Part shown: positions 8,750-14,935 of the stretch, piece by piece
Layout of the letters: each line of letters opens with the position of its first letter
Position numbering within the stretch: position 1 is the stretch's first letter
NCBI GenBank assembly: GCA_017883385.1
Contig: JADGNQ010000047.1
Span: 1-35,469, forward strand
Length of the DNA: 35,469 bases
Reading direction: 5' to 3'
From: Candidatus Sulfotelmatobacter sp.
Lineage (GTDB): Bacteria > Acidobacteriota > Terriglobia > Terriglobales > Acidobacteriaceae
The notes under the pieces: generated by a model
Database searches by the model: none
Seen by the model: the letters and a program-made list of their open reading frames with translations, nothing else
What the model was told of the DNA's origin: nothing
Position numbers and translations under genes: made by a program

Positions 8750-10769
8750 GCTTGACCTCTGTGTCCTCGGGCTCTTTAGCCGACTCGGCTTCCGTTTCGG
8801 CTGTGGCATCGGAGCCAGGACGGGCCGTTCCTGCCATCGCAGCCGGGTCCAGGCCATGCTCCTCGCGGTAGTGGTGCAAGGTCATCTTTCCATCCCACCA
8901 CGCCCAGTTCATCGGGTAGACGTCCGGGTCGAAGAATACCTGGTAGAAGTGCCAGACGACGATCGCCAGGGTCGCCAGCACGGCTTCGTAGAAGTGAATG
9001 GCAGTCGCAACATCGAGCCACCAGCGCGGCATGTTATTGCCGACGAGAACCTTGGCCCACAGCATGACTCCAGTCACGGCCATCACGATCATGCCCCACA
9101 CCAGAGCCCAATACTCGGCCTTCTCGGCGTAGTTAAACCGCGCAAACTCGGGCTTCCGGGAAGTCAGGCCGAGATAATAACAGAGATTCTGCCATGCCCC
9201 CCGAACATCGTCGAGTGTGGGGAACAGATCGATCACCAGTTTGCGTCCCTCGCGGCTGAAGACAAGATCCAACATGTGATACAGGCTGACCCCAATCAGA
9301 AATACCGCGGCCACGCGATGGAGCAGATGCCGCATTCTTTCGCCCAGAGACAGGAATGACGCGAACCATGAGTCGGGGAACTTCAAGGCAAAGCCCGTCA
9401 GTACGAGCACCACAAAACTGATTAGCAAGGTGGCATGCTGCAGGCGGAAGCGCAGGGGCATGCGGATGACGAAATTGTGTTCGAGCTTGCGGCGGGCCAC
9501 AACCTTTGCGCGCCACAGAATGAAGTTGTGCGCGAGCATCCCGCCAATTACGACAAAGATCATCGTGAGATAGAACTTGCGAATCCAGCGAACTGCCTTG
9601 CTGCCTATGTCGGCCGAGAGCGGTGCATCCACGTGGACTCTTGACGCCGTGAAATTTTCCGTCACTCCCGGGTGGCACTGGCCGCACGTGCGGGCGAGAT
9701 TGGCATGGTTGATGGTCGACCGCGGATCGCTGGACGGAAGAATGTTATGCACTCCGTGGCAACTGGCGCAGTTAGCGACCACCTGCGAGCCTCCGCGCGC
9801 CGCGAGCCCGTGGTAGCTGGCCAAATATGTGGTCTCACGGCGGCCTTCGACGCCAAACTCCTGCGAGAGCCGCATGCCTTCATGGCAGCGCGCGCACGTC
9901 GCCTGCGCCAGATTCGCCGCTGCAACCGGAGAAGTTGGATCGAGATGCGATTTGATGGAGTGAATGCCGTGGCAGTCCGTGCATACCGGCGCCTGCCAGT
10001 TGCCCTTGGCTACGGCCTCACCGTGGATGCTCTGCTTATATTCCTTCGAAATCGCATCGTGGCACTTCCCGCAGGTCGAGGGCACATTGAACTTGAAGAT
10101 CGGCGACTTCGCATCCTTGGCGTCGAGAATTTCGTGCGTGCCGTGGCAGTCGGTGCAGACGGCGGCCTTCTCTGAGCCGGCAGCGACAGCGTGCCCGTGC
10201 ACGCTCTGCTCGTAAGAAGCGACCATCTGCGCGCTCTGCCCGCCGTCCTGCATCACAAATCTCTGACTATGGCAGGCGCCGCAGGTTGCGGGGATGTTGC
10301 CATGATGCACGCGCGACTTGGGGTCGCTGGCTGGCAACAGTACATGCGGACTCCCGTGACAATCGACGCATGTCGCTGCCTTGCTGTTGCCTCCCTGGAC
10401 TGCCTTGCCGTGGAAACTGCGATCATACGCAGCCTGCTCGTCCGCGTGGCAGGTCGCACAGGTGATTTTCAGGGGAGGAGTTTCGTGGCCGGCACTCTTG
10501 ACGTCAGTGTGGCAGTCCACGCAGGTGAACATGCTGCCATGGATCGAATCTTTGAAGCTCTGGGGATCGACATGCAAGCTGACGGGCTTGCCGTTGACGT
10601 CGTGGGTCAACGAGGCATCGCTATGGCAGGCGAGGCATTCGTCCGCGGTTGGTTTGGGAGGCTCTTTGCTGGCCGGGGCCTTGCCGGCGGCGTAGACGTT
10701 TCCAGCAGTTAAAAGCAGGGTGAGAGCGATTCCAAGCGCAAGAATACTCCGTATGGTTCGCGTGGACAT
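8739..10769 (-). CDS. Undecahaem cytochrome c fused to a cytochrome b (b561/FdnI-like) domain
   Basis: About 676 residues from ATG at 10769; an in-frame TTG five codons upstream is a poorer choice. The signal peptide is MSTRTIRSILALGIALTLLL..AGNVYAA. Eleven CXXCH motifs follow (CLACH, CVDCH, CATCH, CVDCH, CGACH, CTDCH, CGKCH, CTDCH, CARCH, CASCH, CGQCH) in the first ~385 residues, several inside the repeat unit S-x-HG-x-A followed ~15-20 residues later by C-x-x-CHG. The last ~290 residues are membrane-embedded with histidines placed as in formate dehydrogenase gamma/Ni-hydrogenase cytochrome b (RLQHATLL, RHLLHRVAAVFLIGVSLYHM, ATAIHFYEAVLA, VVWHFYQVFF). One polypeptide could thus move electrons between the membrane quinone pool and periplasmic haems. 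Second gene of the cytochrome operon. Confidence 0.9.
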   Translation of the reverse strand: MSTRTIRSILALGIALTLLLTAGNVYAAGKAPASKEPPKPTADECLACHSDASLTHDVNGKPVSLHVDPQSFKDSIHGSMFTCVDCHTDVKSAGHETPPLKITCATCHADEQAAYDRSFHGKAVQGGNSKAATCVDCHGSPHVLLPASDPKSRVHHGNIPATCGACHSQRFVMQDGGQSAQMVASYEQSVHGHAVAAGSEKAAVCTDCHGTHEILDAKDAKSPIFKFNVPSTCGKCHDAISKEYKQSIHGEAVAKGNWQAPVCTDCHGIHSIKSHLDPTSPVAAANLAQATCARCHEGMRLSQEFGVEGRRETTYLASYHGLAARGGSQVVANCASCHGVHNILPSSDPRSTINHANLARTCGQCHPGVTENFTASRVHVDAPLSADIGSKAVRWIRKFYLTMIFVVIGGMLAHNFILWRAKVVARRKLEHNFVIRMPLRFRLQHATLLISFVVLVLTGFALKFPDSWFASFLSLGERMRHLLHRVAAVFLIGVSLYHMLDLVFSREGRKLVIDLFPTLDDVRGAWQNLCYYLGLTSRKPEFARFNYAEKAEYWALVWGMIVMAVTGVMLWAKVLVGNNMPRWWLDVATAIHFYEAVLATLAIVVWHFYQVFFDPDVYPMNWAWWDGKMTLHHYREEHGLDPAAMAGTARPGSDATAETEAESAKEPEDTEVKHGQ

Positions 10770-10843
10770 GCTCTCACCCGCCAATCCTTACAGAATCGAA
10801 CGATTTCCGCGCGGCCGCATTGAGGCCGCCTTTCTGTGAACTG

Positions 10844-11176
10844 CTACTTCTTCGCCAAGCCGCGAATAAAGGCGACCAGGTCCGTGATCTCTGCGTCTTT
10901 CAGTTTGCCGTCATAGGCCGGCATCTTGCCTTTGCCTTTGCTGATGATTACGGTCAACTGCGCATCGGTTTGCTTCTGTACGTCGGCGGAGGTGAAGTCA
11001 TGGGCGCCCATTTTCACACCCATGGCTGAGCCTTTGCCGTCAGCGCCATGGCACATTGCGCATTTGGCCTTGAAGGTTGCGGCTGCGTCTTGTGCCACTG
11101 CCGAGGATGAGCAGACTGCGATCATTCCGCAAGCCAGCAGCGTTACCAGGCCCATTCGAAGAGAGAGACATTTCAT
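10844..11176 (-). CDS. Small periplasmic class I cytochrome c
   Basis: 110 residues, ATG at 11176 after a strong AAGGAGGAAG ribosome site. A signal peptide covers about residues 1-28 (LVTLLACGMIAVCSSSAVAQ). One haem site CAMCHGADGKG and the distal ligand motif GKMPAYDGKL give the layout of c6/c553-type monohaem cytochromes; the C-terminal helix is ITDLVAFIRGLAKK. It is a soluble electron shuttle, most likely serving the two multihaem membrane cytochromes encoded just downstream (74-base gap). First gene of this operon; two Crp/Fnr-type palindromes lie in the shared region between it and the divergent radical-SAM-like gene. Confidence 0.9.
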   Translation of the reverse strand: MKCLSLRMGLVTLLACGMIAVCSSSAVAQDAAATFKAKCAMCHGADGKGSAMGVKMGAHDFTSADVQKQTDAQLTVIISKGKGKMPAYDGKLKDAEITDLVAFIRGLAKK

Positions 11177-11362
11177 GTTGCTTCCTCCTTAAGGAAGATT
11201 GTTCGCAAGATATCACAGGGCAAGAACGGCCTGCCGTTTGACTTGCCGATCGCATGGAAATCAGAACGCAGTGCAAGTGCTCGTTTGCATCCTGAGAACT
11301 AGGTCGCAGCGGTAGGTTCGCATGCCGGTGAAGGTGGACCTATGGCAGAAGTCACTTTGGCC

Positions 11363-11378
11363 CGTGATGGAGATCACA
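11363..11378. promoter_or_regulatory. Crp/Fnr-type operator, cytochrome / radical-SAM divergent region
   Basis: CGTGATGGAGATCACA, form GTGAT-N4-ATCAC. It lies in the 292-base divergent intergenic region (11177-11468), 187 bases before the cytochrome c ATG and 91 bases before the radical-SAM-like ATG. The rest of that intergenic region holds only the second operator and the two ribosome sites. Confidence 0.65.
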
Positions 11379-11396
11379 GGCATTCCGGAAGCCAAT

Positions 11397-11412
11397 TGTG
11401 ACACGTATCACT
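11397..11412. promoter_or_regulatory. Second Crp/Fnr-type operator in the divergent region
   Basis: TGTGACACGTATCACT, centred 34 bases (about three helical turns) from the centre of the site at 11363-11378, so two dimers could bind on a similar face of the helix. It is 57 bases before the radical-SAM-like start codon. Confidence 0.6.
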
Positions 11413-11468
11413 ACCTTGCGTGCGATCCGGCATTGCGCCGGCGACTCTGGAAAAAATAGGATCACCCC

Positions 11469-12620
11469 ATGCCGACTCTGTCGAATCCACCCGTTCGCTC
11501 TTCTTCCGGCCCTCGCGCTCCGTCGGGATGGACTTCCGCACAGCCCGCGACAGGGCCGAGTCAGGTTTTGAATGCGGCGAGCTTTCAGCCGCGCCCGCTA
11601 CAGGTAACCTGGGAGATGACACAGGCCTGTGACTGGAAGGCCACGCATACCCGCGTCACGCGTGCACCGCGGGACAAGCGGGAATTCTCCACCGCCGAGG
11701 CCTTTCATCTGGTCGAGGAAGTCGCCGCCATGCACGTGCCTCTCCTCGTGCTGACGGGCGGCGATCCGCTGCTCCGCCCGGACTTGTTTCCGGTGATTGA
11801 ATTTGCTTCGCGTCGTTCGGTTCGTACGTCGCTCACGCTGCTTCCTACTCCTCTGCTGGATACGCAAGTGATTGCTGAACTGAAGGCGTGCGGATTGATG
11901 CGGGTTGCGTTCTGGCTGCACGGTTCTACAGCGGCGTTAGCCGACGCGTACTGGGGTGTCCCTGGATCCCATCGGCGCACCCTCGAGGTCGTCGGGACCT
12001 GCCACGAAGTCGGCTTGCCGGTGCAGATCAACACGATCATGGCGCGGCGGAACCTGAACGACGTGGATCCCATGATCGAACTTCTCACCCGTCTCGACGT
12101 GGTTTTGTGGAATGTGATCTTCTTCGTCCCCGGGGGGCGGGAGCAGGCCGGCGATTTGCTTACTGCGGAAGAGCACGAAGAGATATTTGCCAAGCTCTAT
12201 GCAGCATCGAAGCGGGTTCACTTCCAGATCAAGACCACCGAGGGCCAGCACTATCAACGCTATCTTCTGCAGCAACGGGCCCGGGAATCGCGCGGACGCA
12301 TGACCGAAGCGGACGTCATCACCTGCGCGCCCAAGGGTGTCAACGACGGCAAGGGTTTCGTGTTCATCAATCACCATGGCGACATGTACCCCAGCCGCTT
12401 CCTGCCTCTGTCCGCCGGCAACATTACTACCCAGCCGCTCTCTGAGGTGTACTGCGATTCGCCATTGTTTGTGTCTCTGCGCGACAGTTCCAAGTTGAAG
12501 GGCAAGTGTGGACGCTGCCTGGTCCGCAATGTCTGTGGAGGCTCGCGCGCTCGCGCCTATGCCATGACCGGCGACCTGTTCGCCCAGGAACCCTGCTGCG
12601 CCTACGAACCAGAGGCCTGA
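11469..12620 (+). CDS. Radical SAM/SPASM-like protein lacking two cluster cysteines
   Basis: 383 residues. The fold reads as a radical-SAM protein with a SPASM-type C-terminus, close to the group with the opening W-E-x-T-x-ACDLxCxHC. The first strand is VTWEMTQACDWKATHTR: Cys54 is kept, but the second and third cysteines of CX3CX2C are Ala58 and Thr61. The SAM-binding GGDPLL (97-102) and later strands are intact, and so are the C-terminal cysteines (C286, C347, C350, C356, C376, C377). The loss is thus local, not decay, and no frameshift restores the motif. It may not form the SAM-cleaving 4Fe-4S cluster. Relatives act in haem/haem d1 or peptide modification; a role near cytochromes is inference. 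AGGATCACCCC precedes ATG at 11469. The first ~40 residues are a Ser/Pro-rich extension. Confidence 0.8.
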   Translation: MPTLSNPPVRSSSGPRAPSGWTSAQPATGPSQVLNAASFQPRPLQVTWEMTQACDWKATHTRVTRAPRDKREFSTAEAFHLVEEVAAMHVPLLVLTGGDPLLRPDLFPVIEFASRRSVRTSLTLLPTPLLDTQVIAELKACGLMRVAFWLHGSTAALADAYWGVPGSHRRTLEVVGTCHEVGLPVQINTIMARRNLNDVDPMIELLTRLDVVLWNVIFFVPGGREQAGDLLTAEEHEEIFAKLYAASKRVHFQIKTTEGQHYQRYLLQQRARESRGRMTEADVITCAPKGVNDGKGFVFINHHGDMYPSRFLPLSAGNITTQPLSEVYCDSPLFVSLRDSSKLKGKCGRCLVRNVCGGSRARAYAMTGDLFAQEPCCAYEPEA

Positions 12621-12658
12621 GTTCTGCCGGTCCGGTTTTCTTAGCTGCTTCCGAGAAG

Positions 12659-12674
12659 TGTGACTGGTATCACG
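12659..12674. promoter_or_regulatory. Crp/Fnr-type operator 1 of 4 before the five-cysteine gene
   Basis: TGTGACTGGTATCACG, 39 bases after the radical-SAM-like stop. Together with the next three it makes the 372-base stretch 12621-12992 the densest operator region in the window; nothing coding was seen in that stretch. Confidence 0.6.
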
Positions 12675-12797
12675 TTCAAGGGTGATTCAACATCTGAGCC
12701 GAGTCATGACTGAACCCAGAGGCCACAGACTCCCGAACTCCAAGGAATCAGGAGTGATTTGCCGGCGCCACCTTGGATTCCAGACTCCTGCGCCCCA

Positions 12798-12813
12798 TGT
12801 GATTTGAATCACG
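12798..12813. promoter_or_regulatory. Crp/Fnr-type operator 2 of 4
   Basis: TGTGATTTGAATCACG; identical to the nifJ operator except for the last base. Its centre is 22 bases (two helical turns) from operator 3. Confidence 0.7.
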
Positions 12814-12819
12814 CACCTC

Positions 12820-12835
12820 CGTGATTGCGATCACG
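12820..12835. promoter_or_regulatory. Crp/Fnr-type operator 3 of 4
   Basis: CGTGATTGCGATCACG, both half-sites matching perfectly (CGTGAT/ATCACG). It is separated from operator 2 by six bases. Confidence 0.7.
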
Positions 12836-12905
12836 CGATCCAATCTGGGATTCCTCTGTAACCGCTGCAAATCGCCAAGGGGCACCGGAAGGTGCTCCAT
12901 TCCGG

Positions 12906-12921
12906 TGTGACCACGATCACG
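12906..12921. promoter_or_regulatory. Crp/Fnr-type operator 4 of 4
   Basis: TGTGACCACGATCACG, 71 bases before the ATG at 12993; the closest of the four and the one best placed for contact with RNA polymerase. No strong -10 box could be identified. Confidence 0.65.
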
Positions 12922-12992
12922 ACCTCCCGTGACCAAATACACGGAGCTTCCACGCTAGCTCTGGCATCCTGAACCCTAATCGAGGTTGCCCT

Positions 12993-13379
12993 ATGGCGCA
13001 AGATGGTCGTGACATTCTGGAAGTCCTCCAGTTCGAGCTGAGTTTCCTGGAAGACGGCGGCTACGGACGTTCGCCGCGCGCACCTTGGCGTGCTCCCGCC
13101 GTTTTTGAGGATTCGCCCATCTGTCCGAATTTCTGCGATCCCGCCCGGCCCCATCCCTGCGAGAGCTGCCTGCTGGAGCAGTTTGTTCCCAAGGACAGGC
13201 AGGCCGAAAGCGTGCCGTGCCGTTTCATCGAGCTCACGCAACAGGGGCAGACCGTGGACGATCTCTATCGCACCGGAAGTCAGGTCGAAATCGAAGAGGC
13301 CCTGGGCCGCTGGCTGCGCGCCCAGATCGAGAAGATCAAGCGGGAGCGAGGTCTTCCGCAAGAAGCAGGAGCGGCATAG
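12993..13379 (+). CDS. Uncharacterised five-cysteine protein
   Basis: 128 residues, ATG at 12993 after GAGGTTGCCCT. I do not recognise the family. It has no signal peptide or membrane segment, so it is probably cytoplasmic. The first 20 residues (DILEVLQFELSFLEDG) and the last 40 (EIEEALGRWLRAQIEKIKRE) look helical. Between them is a cysteine-rich core: C44-x3-C48-x7-C56-x2-C59 and C76, within SPICPNFCD and PCESCLLEQFVP. This could bind Zn or an Fe-S cluster, or be a redox thiol module. Four Crp/Fnr-type operators precede it, so it is probably the most tightly controlled gene of the group. OsmC and a reductase-like gene follow on the same strand, probably co-transcribed. Confidence 0.8.
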   Translation: MAQDGRDILEVLQFELSFLEDGGYGRSPRAPWRAPAVFEDSPICPNFCDPARPHPCESCLLEQFVPKDRQAESVPCRFIELTQQGQTVDDLYRTGSQVEIEEALGRWLRAQIEKIKRERGLPQEAGAA

Positions 13380-13482
13380 AGGTCTGCTCCCCAACCGCAA
13401 AGTTCGGCTGACTGTGCCACGCGAGCTTCAGTTTCTGCTGCAACGACGTGCCAAAGGTTTCTCCCAAGGAGACGTGATAGTC

Positions 13483-13935
13483 ATGAGTGAAGAGCACACA
13501 TATCGAGTAGCAGCCTGGTGGACTTCCGGCCGCACCGGTCTGGCCAAATCAGATTCCGCTCCGAATGCTATCCACTTCACGGCCCCGGCAGAATTTGGCG
13601 GGCTGGAAGGCAGATGGACGCCGGAGGAACTTCTGCTCGCCGCCGTTGCCGGTTGCTACACCACGACGTTGCGCGCGATTGCCGGCACGGCGCAATTCAA
13701 CTTTACCGATCTGCAGGTGGAAGCCAGCGGCACGGTGCGCAAGGCTGAATCCGGTTATGCGTTCGCCCAGATCGTCGTTCGTCCCAACCTCAAGATTGCG
13801 TCGGTTGAGGAACGGGAACGCGCGCTCGATCTGCTCAAACGGGCTGAGAAACTGTGCCTGGTTTCGCGCGCCCTGGGAACTACGCTGCGGTTCGAGCCTC
13901 AGCTGGAAATCGTCAAGCCTGCGGCGATCGTTTAA
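13483..13935 (+). CDS. OsmC family protein
   Basis: 150 residues from ATG at 13483 with AAGGAGA ~12 bases upstream; a GTG three codons earlier sits too close to that site. The longer open frame from 13090 overlaps the previous gene and has no OsmC homology there. The family layout is present: FGGLEGRWTPEELLLAAVAGCYTT with the peroxidatic-type Cys (58 by my count), then the beta sheet DLQVEASGTV, and a second Cys in AEKLCLVSRAL. OsmC/Ohr proteins reduce organic hydroperoxides with these two cysteines. Here it may protect against peroxide on re-exposure to oxygen. It is 104 bases after the five-cysteine gene and 18 bases before the next gene. Confidence 0.88.
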   Translation: MSEEHTYRVAAWWTSGRTGLAKSDSAPNAIHFTAPAEFGGLEGRWTPEELLLAAVAGCYTTTLRAIAGTAQFNFTDLQVEASGTVRKAESGYAFAQIVVRPNLKIASVEERERALDLLKRAEKLCLVSRALGTTLRFEPQLEIVKPAAIV

Positions 13936-13953
13936 GAACGGACCCAGGCTGAA

Positions 13954-14910
13954 ATGAGAGTCCTCATTGTCGGCAGAGGTGTGGTAGGAACAATTTATGG
14001 CTGGGCCTTGTCCACGGCGGGCATTGATGTTACCCATGTCGTGCGAAAAGAGGGCCTCCCTACCACCCACACCTTGGACCTGCTGGACCTGCGTGCCGGG
14101 CACCCTAAGCACGCCAAGGTGACTTATGTTCCCAAGACAGTCAGGCAGATCAAGGTGTCAGACGCTTTTGACCTCGTGATCGTCGCTACCAAGCACTACC
14201 AGGCGGCACAGGTCGTCCGCCAATACCTGCCCGATGCGCCTCACGCCACTTTTCTGTTATTCACCGCTAATTGGGACGGAACGGAGGAGATTGACCGCCT
14301 GCTGCTGCGATTCTCGATCCTTTGGGGTTACGCTGCTGCCAGTGGTGGTGCCGATGCTCAAGGCATCCTCGTCGCAACTATGAACCCAACCGTGCGCTTC
14401 GGAATGTTGGAAGGTTCTGATCCGGAGAAGTTCAAGGCCGTAACGGAGTTATTCCAAAGGGCTGGTTTCACTCTGGACATTAAACCCAACATCATCGAAT
14501 GGCTCTGGGTGCACCATGCCATCAATGCCGGAGGAATCGGGGTCGCTCTCTGGGCAGGAGGCATTGCCGAAGCGACCCAGAGTCTTGAGACTTCAAGATT
14601 GGGGGTATGGGCCATCCGTGAAGCGTTGGATGTGGTACAGGCCCGGGGTGTTGACCTGGAGCGTTACCCCGACACTAGAAGTGTCTTGAATACGCCTGCT
14701 TGGATTGCCGGCCTCGCCGGTATTTGTTTCATTCGGTTCACTGAAAAAGGTCGACGCCTTCTTAGAGGTAGTCACTTCGCCAGCAGCACGGACGAGATGA
14801 AACGCTATTACTTCGATGTGCTCAACACCGGTGAGAGCATGGGGCTGCCTATGCCACACTTGTCCGCGCTGCGTGAAAAGATCGAACGTTATTCTCGGCG
14901 GGCTGCTTGA
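13954..14910 (+). CDS. Ketopantoate reductase-like (ApbA/PanE family) protein
   Basis: 318 residues. The N-terminal Rossmann fold has MRVLIVGRGVVGTIYGWAL and DLVIVATKHYQ (73-83), the pattern of NADPH-binding ApbA/PanE proteins, and the helical C-terminal domain aligns in general. In E. coli PanE the catalytic Lys176 and Asn180 lie eight and four residues before Asn184. The matching stretch here, EWLWVHHAINAGG, has Trp183 and His187 in these places and keeps Asn191. It is thus probably not the pantothenate enzyme but a related oxidoreductase of unknown substrate. It follows OsmC by 18 bases, and its ATG overlaps no other gene. It converges with the synthetase gene, leaving only 25 bases between them. 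Confidence 0.85.
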   Translation: MRVLIVGRGVVGTIYGWALSTAGIDVTHVVRKEGLPTTHTLDLLDLRAGHPKHAKVTYVPKTVRQIKVSDAFDLVIVATKHYQAAQVVRQYLPDAPHATFLLFTANWDGTEEIDRLLLRFSILWGYAAASGGADAQGILVATMNPTVRFGMLEGSDPEKFKAVTELFQRAGFTLDIKPNIIEWLWVHHAINAGGIGVALWAGGIAEATQSLETSRLGVWAIREALDVVQARGVDLERYPDTRSVLNTPAWIAGLAGICFIRFTEKGRRLLRGSHFASSTDEMKRYYFDVLNTGESMGLPMPHLSALREKIERYSRRAA

Positions 14911-14935
14911 CGCGCTCCGCACCCAGGGATTTGGG

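Noticed and set aside
8750-8857. Upstream extension of the NapC-like frame
   Set aside because: It lies inside the b/c fusion gene; the residues are basic and unlike any cytochrome, and ATG at 8749 gives a normal N-terminus.
12752-12771. AGTGATTTGCCGGCGCCACC in the operator-rich region
   Set aside because: It has a left half-site only; there is no TCAC at the right spacing.
13090-13482. Upstream extension of the OsmC frame
   Set aside because: It overlaps the five-cysteine gene in another frame; the OsmC fold is complete from the ATG at 13483.
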